NCBI GenBank assembly: GCA_036023115.1
Contig: JAYKKT010000074.1
Span: forward strand, 7,642,001 to 7,706,000
DNA from: Brasenia schreberi
Taxonomy: Eukaryota > Streptophyta > Magnoliopsida > Nymphaeales > Cabombaceae
Reading direction: 5' to 3'
DNA length: 64,000 nt
The notes beneath the pieces are model-generated. The model ran no database searches and had not been told where the DNA came from. It was given only the letters and a program-made list of their open reading frames with translations. Made by a program: the position numbers and the translations under genes. Positions 24,391-36,954 of this stretch are shown here, one piece after another (within the stretch, counting starts at the first letter, position 1; every line of letters begins with the position of its first letter).

Positions 24391-26022
24391 TTCAATTCAT
24401 AATTAAATCTATTAAAAAAACGGAAGACACCATTAAAAATTTAAATAAAAAAATCATTGTACCGATAAGCATGTCAATCGATGATCCGATCATAGAGATA
24501 GAAACGGAAGACATTTCTTCGTCTGCTCTCTCACGGTTGTTTTATCTCCCTAAGACACTATCCCCGACACTTCCTGGATCATCGACTTCGGCCTGCAAAA
24601 GTCCATTGGCCAGCCGATGCCATCGGAGTACGAGTCGAAAACGAGATACCAATTCCCTCTGTAATCGGATTACGAGCAGGAAAAAGAAAATGTGATTCAG
24701 TGAATCGAAGAGAATTGGCAGATAAAAGGCGTCCGAAGCTGATGTAATAATGTAAGGTGTGTGTCCTTGGGAAACGCAGACAATCTTTCATCAATTTGTG
24801 GTGTATGGTCTCTTAAATTGCTGGAGACTGGAAGAAAAACGAAGCTGCAATTGGTGAACAGGATCGATTTGGTCTTTTCTTTTCGGATGATTGCGGCCAT
24901 TGCATTGAAAGGCAAATCGATGTCATTTTGAAAGTATGGAAAAGGATGATTTTCATTGCTTATCCAGGTAATAAACTCTATAAACATATCACTTTTCCTT
25001 CTCAGCAAAGAAGCAACACGCAAATATGTAGAGCCAGTCGAGATATTACTACGTTACGTGCCACCTCTATCCCTACGAGGTGAGTTGAATGTTCATCGAA
25101 GGATGCTATGATTATCTTTAAAGTAGTAACACAATTCTAATAACTTGCTTGAGTTAGATGTGATACAGGGTTAGAAGTTTGATTCTCGTTTTCAAAAGAA
25201 AAGAAGAATAAGATATTAGGCGACGAGCACGAGTCTTTGTGAATCTGACTCGACGTATCTCAACACCAACCATATTATACATTCATATAACAGAGACGAT
25301 GAAACAAGACTGATGAAGAAAAACCATAGTGAAAGAAATCTCTATACAAATATATTAGAATTACTCCTACGAAAAGCAAGAAAAGTTAACTAGAAATAAA
25401 AAGAGTTGGTAATGTAATTGATTCTCTTCTTCCTCGATCAATTCATCTATTATTTCTATTTTTCCTCAAGATGACAACAGTTGAATCCATCCTCTATTCT
25501 CATACGCACGATTTCTAATAAATTCTCACATCATTTTTGTTGTCTTCACACTGTAATATTAGGTATGCATCTCCATGATATACCAGTTATCACTATCATT
25601 ACCTCGTGCCTCGAGACTCCTTTATATCATGAACTTAAACTATATCTCCTTTCAAACTCATCAAAAACTTATAACGCCTCCTCAATTTTCAAAGAAAACT
25701 TTTACTAATGCACAGGTCTACCGTTGTCTTGTAATGAAATTGCTTGTTTCACAATTGAACATTATCGTTCCCACTTGCGTTTTAATATTGGGTAGGACAA
25801 TTAATCCATCCAAAGAAGAACATGGAGTAGTGCGTACTCAATACGAACCGTCTCCTGTTGCATGGTTTGGTCGCAATCGACATGATGAACAATCATTCTG
25901 CTATACTTCAATGCATGATAGTGATAAAAATCGACTACTTGCCGAATAATTACTAATGTTTTCTATTTTATTCCTACGCCCACAACTCTTTTTAGGCTAT
26001 GTGCTCTTACATAATTCCTAAT

Positions 26023-26467
<445 letters not shown>

Positions 26468-26562
26468 GTATTCACTGATTGTTTATTCAAATAAATTGTG
26501 TAAACGAGGCTATTCAGTGTTTCCACAAGCAAAGGTAAGAAATAAACCTTGCACTCAGAGCT

Positions 26563-26620
26563 TTAGCTTACATGGGAGGGCTCTTGACTCACAAGATGCA
26601 GGCCGCGAGTTCAAACTGCG
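26563..26620 (+). repeat. tRNA-like SINE fragment
   Basis: TTAGCTTACATGGG (A-box-like), GACTCACAAGATGCAGGCC linker and CGAGTTCAAAC (B-box-like, 26605-26615). Weak match, degraded. Confidence 0.35.
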
Positions 26621-26896
26621 GAGCATGCATATCTAAACATCCAACCAAAAAAAGAAACACATGGGGACATCCTCAAATGAATGACGTGCGTAAAGTTGAA
26701 GATGGTGGTGCTTCTAAAACAATAAAAAAAATTTGGTCACCATGCTCCCGATCTTCACCGAACCTACCTTAGATGCTTAGGGGTTTAATTTAGTCCTAAA
26801 ACAAAAGGCCCGTGGCAATATCAGTACGGAGCATGGCTGCCCAGCAGGCCCACTATAGGCTGCTCTTTGGACTCTTGCACATACATGCATACACAC

Positions 26897-27414
<518 letters not shown>

Positions 27415-27899
27415 GAGGTGTTTAATATACTCGTCACTTTATGTCCTTTCTCCATAGTTGAGTTTAAAAGCATTAAGCATAATATGAATTAAGTATACTT
27501 ATGAAAAGTATATATATACCTTTTGCTTTTAAACTTTTGAACTTCTCCCGTTGAAATGGATGGTTGTGATTTTGAAGGAAATAAAAATAAAAAAGATAAT
27601 TAATTTTGTCCTAAATAACAACGAACTAAACATGTAGGTAATATTCCAATTAGCCAATAGAACACCCCAATCATATGTATAAATAAATATAATTTTGTAA
27701 CATATCTAACTATTTGATTCTAAAAGCCCCAACTCCTCCTAAGTCATTTGGAATATTTTGTAACATACCCCAGTTTCATCCACTAATTTGATCTTCCCCG
27801 AGTTTTTCCTCAACTTGGTGATTGTTATGATCGTTGATTAAAAGAATGGTACAGTAGCATTTGATACATGTACATAAAGAACAAAAAATTGAACTGCAA

Positions 27900-28412
27900 T
27901 TATGCAGATTCAATGACCCAGTTTTGCCCGTCAGTCTGCACCTTCAAACCCTTGGCTTTAGTAAACAAATGCACCGCTCTTCTAACCCCGCTGCCATCAT
28001 AATCATGCACAAAGATGACCCTTCCTGGCCTGAGAATTTTGTACGCCTAGTTGATGTGATTCCAAGTAGAATGAAAACCATGACCTGCATCAACTTCAAT
28101 CAGATCGCCTTCGACAGCGCTGAGTTGCTCGAGAAAGGCAATGGCATGATTCTGTGAGTCAGGTTCATGTAATTCACGTTCTGCATGAATAAGCAGCAGC
28201 ATCGAATCTCCATTAACATAACCGATGTCTTTAATCTTGTTAGAGTATCCGGGCCAGCCTCTAAAATCATCTACGCATAGAATTTGCATTCTCAAACCAA
28301 TGCCTTTGGTGAGTTGAGCCATGTGTATAGCAGATGCACCTACGAAGGTCCCAATCTCAACCCTGCGTATGAGGCTATCAAAGACTGAACTGTTTGAGTT
28401 CCAAGGAACTTC
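27900..28412 (-). pseudogene. Class I SAM-dependent methyltransferase (Methyltransf_24-like) fragment
   Basis: The minus strand reads ...SSVFDSLIRRVEIGTFVGAS, AIHMAQLTKGIGLRMQILCV, DDFRGWPGYSNKIKDIGYVN, GDLIEVDAGHGFHSTWNHIN, then a TAG stop (28047-28049), then AYKILRPGRVIFVHDYDGSG and VRRAVHLFTKAKGLKVQTDG, ending at TAA (27900-27902). EIGTF.GASAIHMA is the SAM-binding motif I, and D.GHDFHS..DINRAYKILRPGG is the family's usual second half. The copy has lost residues between LIR and VEIGTF and around HDY, lacks the usual N-terminal half, and has a stop where the family has Arg (NRAYKI). No introns or parent gene are visible in the window. Confidence 0.8.
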
Positions 28413-28947
28413 TGGTGATCATGTGCACCAAGAAGCAAAAGTATCAATCATGATTCATAGGTTTTCAAATTATGAATCTTGAAAAGGCCACCTAAGATTG
28501 GAAGACTTCCAAAGTTGTTTTTATTACGAATTTAGCGTACATGCGTTTGATGACTTCAATTAGTTAAATGTGTTATAATAGTAAATATGTGACCACCTGA
28601 TTGTCGATTAATAAATTATCATTATCAATAATTATTTGTTATCATTTTTGTATTATATAAGCATGTGTGTAACCCATGCTTCCTTTCATCTTGTGGCATT
28701 TATAGAATCTTAATAATGTTGTTAAATGTTTGGTAGTTTAGTTATCAATTTAATATATTTTTGTTAAGATATTAATTTTTACTCTTAAAAAGTTGATTGC
28801 ACATAAAAATAACTATTTCGTAATGAACTCTTAGTAACCAGTAACTTTCTTACATGTATCAATCTCGCACATAATGAAACATGTATCAATAGCCTATGTT
28901 TTCACCTCTCCGCTCTCCACTATAAATTTTCTAGACCTGTCACTCTA

Positions 28948-28959
28948 TATATATACATT

Positions 28960-29039
<80 letters not shown>

Positions 29040-29044
29040 TATAC

Positions 29045-29093
<49 letters not shown>
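28948..29093. repeat. (TA)n and (GT)n microsatellite
   Basis: TA repeats flanked on both sides by TACATTATACATATATA (28955-29050), followed by a GT run to 29093. The flanking motif is repeated, suggesting expansion of the TA core inside a short duplicated or inverted segment. Confidence 0.9.
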
Positions 29094-29779
29094 AACAAAA
29101 ACTTGATGCAAACACAACCCAACTCCAGGTTAGTGTTCCTGTCTACCCAACCTAATGAAAGGAATTAGATTGTGTTCAAGTTGACTTCGAAAACACGAAA
29201 CGCATGGCGCAAACATCACCTGAAACACGAAATTTGGCACACCTACAGGCAATCATAATATATTTGTCACTGCCATCCTTTTTGGCTCGAAAATACAGAA
29301 CACGAGTTCGATAATCAAGGTGACATCACATAGTTGGGTTTCGAACGGACCCCAACTTGCCAAGGAACCTGATCAACTTGACATCCATTTTGAGCACGAA
29401 CACGAGACCGATGCCTCTCGTATCATCTTAATATATTTGTCTTATTTATTTGAAGGTATAAAATAGCACGAGGAAATTTATTTTAGATTAATAACATCCT
29501 CCATATTATATACATATATATATATATGTACTTGTGTCCTACTCATTTGATTGATTACCGGGTTCGTTTCACCAACGGAAACAAGTACAGGTGGGCCTGA
29601 TCGTAGATGAAGCGGTACAGCGAGAGTTAAGGAGACTGGTTTAGTTGTGCCGGGAGCACTAAACCATAAAGGCAGATTCTTTGGAACAACATTACATTCC
29701 TTGCGTGATGCAGTGGATCATTGGATCCCTTCAGTACGAGCCAGCCCATATTTCCCACCAAGCAAGCAAGCTCTCAAGA

Positions 29780-29870
<91 letters not shown>
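29780..29870. repeat. (TC)n(TA)n compound microsatellite
   Basis: CT run to about 29817, then TA run to about 29868, ending TGTCCACATTC. Same CT-to-TA order as at the MITE ends elsewhere. Confidence 0.9.
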
Positions 29871-29873
<3 letters not shown>

Positions 29874-30022
29874 ACATTCATACATGTTTGCTCATTGCTT
29901 TTAAGTTGTATAAATGTAATTTCAATTTTTTTTAAAAACCTTAAAAAATGTGAAGATATTTTATTATATTTATGTCATTCAAAAGTAATGAATGGATTGG
30001 TGAGGTGTGTGCATTTAATCTT

Positions 30023-30026
30023 TCTA

Positions 30027-30058
<32 letters not shown>

Positions 30059-30108
30059 CATACATATACATATATATATATATATGTATATGTATGTATG
30101 TATGTATA

Positions 30109-30169
<61 letters not shown>

Positions 30170-30424
30170 ATATATATAGATATATGTAGGGGGGGAGGTT
30201 GTCTCATTGACTTAATGTTGTTTAGTGCATAATCTTTCGTAAACATTTTCAGCCTTCGATCTCTGAGGTCAACAGTAGAGATTTGAATCAAATGTATCAT
30301 TATGCCTTGGTATCTTGCATTTAATACACAATGCAATAAATGTAAAGTGATTCAAATCTTCACCGTCAATCTAAATAATTGAACAGTAAATATGTTTGTG
30401 AAAGATTATGTACCAAATGTCATG

Positions 30425-30455
<31 letters not shown>

Positions 30456-30460
30456 GTATG
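30023..30460. repeat. MITE with microsatellite termini (copy E)
   Basis: TA/TATG microsatellite (30023-30188), then GTTTAGTGCATAATCTTTCG and AACAGTAGAGATTTGAATC. The mirror is GATTCAAATCTTCACCGTC, GTGAAAGATTATGTACCAAA, then another TA/TATG microsatellite (30424-30460). The inverted arms are clear. Confidence 0.65.
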
Positions 30461-31944
30461 TGTGTGCTCATGTGTATATAAGAGATTAGCTTGATATCAT
30501 TGATTGTACATTCAACTTGAATTTTGCTGCTGCTGTGGTAATTATAGTCCAGTGGATGTGGAAAAGAATAAAAGAAAAAAAGAAAAGAGAAGACGGGCGT
30601 CACTACCCAACAGCATGGCAATATATGAGTACAGAAGAGCATTTTGTACTCATGCAAAAATGCCATCTACTTTGTTAATGTGATTGAGCTGGTACTCACC
30701 CAGCCACTCCTTGTAACGACTTGCCAATTTGGTTTAAATGAGACAAAGGTGGGTGTGACCACGGGTTGATCTCTCATGGCCAAGTGAGTCGACCAATAAT
30801 TTGTTGGGGCTTGCACCAACAGCGGAGACAAGGATCGGGACCAAATCGAACTTGAGCATGAGTGAGTACAAAGCAGGTAGGCTCACCATTGAGTTGGTGG
30901 TCGCGAATTCTTGTTGTGCGTGGGCCTGGTTTGCAAGATTAGAGTGTACGTCCTGATCCATAGCAGCCAACGAAGTGGACTAAACGATCATGATGTGCAC
31001 CCCTCCAGGCTTGAAGTGAGTTCGGTCCGGGGAGGTATAAATGGACAGATGTTGCAAGAAGTCAGGCATGTGACCTAAGTATGAGAAAATAATCCCTGCA
31101 GATGCCTAAAGATTTGGAAATCTGTCTACTTAACTTTAAGATGAATATTATTTAATGTTCATCACCTTAATCATTGAGATTTCGAAGGGGTCTTTGTTGT
31201 GTGATGTATTGGTTTATTAACACTATTTTTCTTTAAACTATGAAGCTACAGCTATAATGAATCTGGTTTGTCATTTAAAAACTAGACTGTTTGGTGTATT
31301 ACATCTTCACGTCCCAGCTATTATGAGAACATATTTCAGTCAGCAGCGGTTCTATTTTAGGGTGAGGTGAGACATATGCCTCACCCGTTGCTGAGTTCAT
31401 CAATGTATATTGAAAAAATACAAGTACTTTGTAGATATGAAGTACAAGTATATTTCACTCAAAACATAATTTTTGTTATCCGTACCAAATCATTGTATAA
31501 TATGTATATATTTTTTGTTACAATTATAATTGGTGAAATTAGTCCACTAAACATCTCCCGGGCCTTTTCACCCGACTTAAAATGAGACTTAGGAGGAAAC
31601 CACGAAGCCTTTTCTCCTAGACCTAAACGGATAACCAAAGGAGGTAAAGTATTACGAACTCTCTCATTTACTCTGTGAAACTTCTTGAAGAATACCAGCA
31701 ATAATGATTTAGCGAACTTGCGATATGGACTTGGATTTCCCCAAGATCCAAAACAGTAAATTTTAGATTGGATCTCTGCATAGGCTTGATGTTTTACTGC
31801 CATTGTTTAACTCTTTTCGTTATTCATTATCACCACGAACCGTTTCTCTCAGGCCCTTTTGATACAGCAGGAGCATTTTTTATCGATTTATACAGATGAG
31901 ATATATAATATGATATGTGAATCATAATAAATTCAAAATACAAT

Positions 31945-31976
31945 ACTTAGATGCTTGCTGCTACAAGCATCTAAGT
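31945..31976. repeat. Perfect 13-bp inverted repeat (hairpin)
   Basis: ACTTAGATGCTTG (31945-31957), loop CTGCTA, CAAGCATCTAAGT (31964-31976), ending 8 bases before the CAA-rich 3' end of the minus-strand RTE element. Function unknown. Confidence 0.85.
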
Positions 31977-31984
31977 AACATTTG

Positions 31985-34900
31985 ACAACAACAAACAACA
32001 ACAACTAAGCCTTTTCCCATACTAGACGGGGTCGGCTACATGGATTCTTTGTTTCCACATAACCCTATCACGTGCCATGTTAGCAGTTAACTCACAATAA
32101 GCGAGATCATTCTTTATTGTTTCTTTTCAATACTTTTGTGGTCGTCCTCTACCTCTTTTAATACTTTCCAAATTTAATTTTTCATACATTCTTATAGGTT
32201 CTTCTTCTTATCTTCTTTCTATATGTTCAAACCATCTTAAACGATATTCTTTTATTTTATCCTCTATTGGTGCCACTCTTGATTTATTTCTAATAACCTC
32301 ATTATGTATATTGTCTTTTCTTATATGACCACTCATCCATCTCAATATCTTCATTTCTGTCACAGACATGTTTTGCATATGTTGATATTTAACTACCCAA
32401 CACCGAGAACCATAAAACATGGCAGGTCTAATTGTTGCTGTATAATATTTACTTTTTAACTTTAATGTTATCTTCTTGTCACAAAGAATACCTTATGCTC
32501 CTCTCCATTTTAACCAACCATCATTAATTATATGCGTAACATCTCCATCAATTCTTCGATCACTCTGAAAAATTGACCCTAGGTATTTAAAACTTTCCTT
32601 TTGAGGGATGCAATGTGTGCCAATTTTAATTTTTATATCCTCCAAAGTAACCAAATGATCAAACTTACATTCCATATATTTTGTCTTTGTTCTACTAAGT
32701 CGGAGGCCTTTGCTTTCTAATGTTTCTCTTCGTAGTTCTAATTTTCTATTAACTTTTTCCTTAGACTCCTCCACTAACACATTGTCATCTGCAAATAACA
32801 TACACCAAGGTACTTCATTTCGAATATGTTTTGTAACTCATCAATCACCATTATAAATAAGTATAGACTTAAAGTTGAACCTTGATATAACCCAATATTA
32901 ACTTCAAAGAAGTTTGTCATTCCTTCATTAGTCCTCACATATGTTTTTGCACCATCATACATGTCTCTTATAAGGTTAATGTATGTCAAAGGGATACCTC
33001 TTTTTTTCAAGGTTCTTCAAAGAACCTCTCTCGGTACCCTATCATAAGTTTTTTCTATATCAATAAATATCATGTGAAGGTATCTTTTTTGCTCTAAAAT
33101 GTTTCAAAAGACTTTTCAAAAGGTGAATTGCTTCAACAGTAGATCTGCCTGACATAAATCCAAATTGGTTCTCTGTTGTACTTGATACTTATCTTAACCT
33201 ACGTTCGATAATTCTTTCCCACAATTTCATAGTATGGCTCATTAACTTGATACTCGATAATTTGCATAATTCTGAATGTCTCCCTTGTTCATATATATGG
33301 ATATAAGTGTACTCGCTCTCCATTCCTCGGGCATCTTTTGGCTTTTCTATATTTCATTAAATAGTCTTGTGAGCCAAATGATTCCTATTTCTCTTAGTAT
33401 TTTCCAAACTTTTATAAGAATATTGTCTAATCCTACCGATTTACCACCCTTCATATGTTTAAGGTCATGTTTGGCTTCATTCTTTTGAATACGTCGATAG
33501 AAATTGTGGTTTACATACTTTTCTGATTTGGCTAACTCTCGTAAGATAATACTAACATCTATATTTTCATTAAAAAGCTTATAAAAATAGTTTTCATCTA
33601 TTTCTTATATCATCATTTATCAGTAGAATTTTTTCATCCTCATCTTTGATGCATCTTAAAGAATTAAGATCTTTAGTTTTCTTATATCTAGCCCTAGCTA
33701 TCCTAAAAATATCTTGTTCACCCTCTTTTGAGTTGAGTTTTTTATATAAATCCTCCCAAATTTTAATTTTTATTTACCTAACAGCCTTTTTCGCTTTCTT
33801 CTTTGCTTTCTTATAAGCCTCTAAAGTTTCACTATTTTTCTTAGCATAATATAATTTGTAACATGCCCTCTTTACCTTGATTTTATTTTGCACTACTTCA
33901 CTGCATCACCAAGCTTCTTTTTGTGCCGGTACACCTCCCTTAGATTCACGTAACATATCTTTTACCACTTTCCTAATATGTATAGCCATATTGTTTCACA
34001 TATCACAAGGTGTACCAACATGATTCCAAGCATCTCTTTGAAGGACTTTCTGTTTAAATATCTCTTCTTTCTCGCTTTTGAGGTTCCACCATTTAGTTTG
34101 AATAGCTCAATGCGCTCTTTTCTTCTTTATCCATTTTTTATTTGTAAATCCATAACTAAATCTCGATGTTGGGTGGTTAAGCTTTCTCCTGGAATTACCT
34201 TGCAATCTTTATAACACACTCTATCTTTTTCTATAAATAAAGTAATCAATTTGTGTTTGTGATAAGCCACTCTTATAAGTAATTAAATGTTCATATCGTT
34301 TTTTGAAGATTGTATTGACTATAAAGAGATCAAATGCCATAGCAAAATTTAAAATCTCCCTACCTTCCTCATTTATATCCCCAAACCAAAGTTTCCATGA
34401 ATACCTTGATATCCTAATGCCTCTTTACCGACATGTCCATTTAGGTCTCCTCCTAAACAAATCATCTTCTTTTGTGGAATCCTTTGAATCACCTTATCTA
34501 ACTCTTCCCAAAAGGTTGTCTTTATACTATCTTCTAGTCCTACTTGGGGTGCGTAAGCATAAATTATATTCAACACTTCTGCTCCTAACACTAATTTCAA
34601 TGTCATGATTCGGTCACGATATCGTTGTATGTCTACTACACTATCTTTTAAATCTTTATTTATGATAATACCAACACTGTTTTGAGCCTTTTCCTTACTT
34701 GAGTACCATAATTTAAAACATGTATCCTCTATCTCCTTTGCTTTTTCTCCAATCCACTTTGTCTCTTGTAAACATAGAATATGAATCTTTCTCCGAATCA
34801 TAGTATCTACCACCTCCATTAGCTTATTGGATAATGTTCCGATATTCCAAGAACCAATACGAATCTTATTATTTAGGATTAGCTTCCTTACCCCCCCCGC

Positions 34901-35147
34901 ATTCGTTCATATTAAAAATGTGCAGACCCTCTCTGTAAATTATTCACTACATTCGGGCGGCAATGTAGCAGGACTAACTTCTTTATCAACACCCGTCCAT
35001 GATGTGGGAACCTCCTCTGCAATTGATTCACTACATTCGAGTGAAAATGTAGTGGCCCTTGCTTACTTATCATTGCATTCGGGCTCTACAACGCGTCACT
35101 AAGATGGGATACCCCAAAGCAATGCTCATAATTTGTGTAATCTATGG
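31985..35147 (-). mobile_element. RTE-clade LINE, almost full length, heavily mutated
   Basis: Minus-strand relative of the CRK intron 9 element over essentially its whole length. The CAA-rich tail at 31985-32005 is the complement of the TTG tail, and the 5' end matches near 35147 (AATTATGAGCATTGCTTTGGGG on the minus strand). Recognisable pieces are endonuclease (34373-34819: [28 protein letters not shown]), RT with FADDN in place of FADDI (32493-32801), and the C-terminal [18 protein letters not shown] block (32208-32420). Many stops and frameshifts make it older than the CRK copy. No clear target-site duplication was found. Confidence 0.9.
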
Positions 35148-35691
35148 TATAAAAAATCCAACAAAGTTTTATGCTGGTTGTCGGAAGCCTAACAGAACCC
35201 TTATCTGGGCTTGGAACCCGTAATGCAAGGGTGATCCCTTATATGGATAGAGTTTAATTGATGAGAAAAATTTGAGATGGGTATACATGCACAGAATAGG
35301 TCAAAGGTTTTATTTTGTGCAGTAAAAATTTATGTTAAATTTTAACTGTAAAGTTTCACTTGGACAAATAGACGGTTCATTACTTCATGGGAAAGTATAT
35401 GAAAGACTAAGTTTTAAGTTCAATAACTAGTGTTATGTTCAGGCTCATAGTTTTTTCGACTCGTGCCCAGTTCATCCCAAAGAAGCAAAATCAAAGAGCA
35501 TGATAATATGAACACATGCACACACATACATGTATGTGTGTGTGACTTGCTACATGTGTGCGCATGTGCATCAGTGTGTATGTGTATGTGTGGATATACA
35601 AGACATGACTTAGGGATGCTCAAAGACAGTCTAGTTGGTACACCATAACTAGACATGGCCGGTTTTGAACCAATTTGGTATATCCCCACCT

Positions 35692-35985
35692 AGACATGGC
35701 CGGTTTTAAACTGGCCCGATGGTTCTCATAACCGAATCGCACAAGAAACCAGGTAGAGCTAGAACTGGTGAAACCAAAACCAAAACCGGAATTAAAACAG
35801 GGACTATCTGGTTCCGTTTTGGTTCCACCTTCCACGAAACTAGAACCAGGCTGAAACCAGAACCACCGGTTACAATTTTTCTTTTTGAATTTGAAAAATT
35901 GTAAATCTTTTCCCCGTTTCCAACTGGTTTAGACCTCAAATTGGAACCAAAATCAGCAATGGCAGTTCCGGTTTACCATGTCTAC
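35692..35985. repeat. GGTTC-word element with TAGACATGG ends
   Basis: Starts TAGACATGGCCGGTTTTAAAC and ends GTTCCGGTTTACCATGTCTA. The ends are inverted (TAGACATGG/CCATGTCTA) and the interior is filled with GAACC, AACCGG and GGTTCC words. A 40-bp stub of the same left end precedes it (35650-35691, AGACATGGCCGGTTTTGAACC). Confidence 0.65.
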
Positions 35986-36023
35986 TCCTACCTTTCTTCC
36001 CAAAGCTCTTGTGCCGCTACAAG

Positions 36024-36172
36024 TAGACATGGTCAGTTCTAAACCAGTTCGACAGTTTGAACCGGAACTGAACTAACCATGAAACTGCTGGCAACCGGAA
36101 CCGAGAATCCCCCAATTTGGTTACAGTTCAGGATTCGGGTAAATCGGAACTGCTAGTTCTGGGACATGTCTA
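36024..36172. repeat. Short GGTTC-word element with TAGACATG ends
   Basis: 149 bp from TAGACATGGTCAGTTCTAAAC to CTAGTTCTGGGACATGTCTA. The ends are inverted copies with internal words AACCGG, GGTTAC and GAAC. Smallest complete-looking member; lies 38 bp after the 35692-35985 copy. Confidence 0.65.
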
Positions 36173-36898
36173 GCTAGAAGGGTTATTTAAACTAGAAACA
36201 GTTAATTTGGAGAAACTTTGTTAGAGTACAAACCGTAGCCAAGTCGAACATAAAGGAGCTCGAGCTGAAGAAAACATATCCAAGCTGAACCCCGATCAAC
36301 TTGTTGTCTCATTTTCAAGCCCTATTCCACAATTATCTGATGACTAACAGCTCTGTGGAACCACAGTTCATCTTCCTGCACTGTTTTAAGAACACTGACA
36401 CTTCTCTTGGAGATGCTTTCCCATTAATGCATATGATTTCCCTGCCACTGCTACTGCTCCCACCGATAAGTATTCAATCGTATTCCTCTTTTGTTGGCAT
36501 CGATGCATCTACATACATGTACGCACATATACCAACATGAACACATGCAGGGTTGGCACCAGAAACACACATTTATATGCATCCTTCTTTCATAATGAGT
36601 CCTTTGCATACTTCTCCTTGATAACTATAAATAAGCCAAATCAATATAAAACTGAACAATGATCCCTTTCCCCTCACTAAATACATAAATGAATGAACAA
36701 TTGACACTTTATTTTTATCATGTCCTTGGTACTTTTCTTCATACGATCTTGTTCTGAAGTGGGATAACTACCTCCATATTTATGGCCCATAAATGGCTAT
36801 CTTTTGGACGTAAACTGCGTCTCTCTCCTTGTGTCCTTTTAATTTTTCTTGCAAAATAAAACACTATCATCTGGTCCTGTCTCCCAAGAAGATAGCAG

Positions 36899-36899
<1 letters not shown>

Positions 36900-36951
<52 letters not shown>
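36900..36951. repeat. (CT)n microsatellite
   Basis: About 26 CT units, uninterrupted. Confidence 0.95.

Positions 36952-36954
<3 letters not shown>

Larger units (their letters stand above)
28413..31984. other. Intergenic region, microsatellites and MITEs
   Basis: (TA)n and (GT)n at 28948-29093, (TC)n(TA)n at 29780-29870, a MITE-like stretch at 30023-30460 and a short perfect hairpin at 31945-31976. A minus-strand frame at 31459-31803 (begins MAVKHQAYAEIQSKIYCFGS) is unusually organised but matches nothing I can name. Nothing recognised in 30480-31440. Confidence 0.55.

Noticed and set aside
31945..31976. Helitron 3' terminus (hairpin near an end)
   Set aside because: The hairpin is not followed by CTRR and no matching 5' TC end or RepHel protein was seen.
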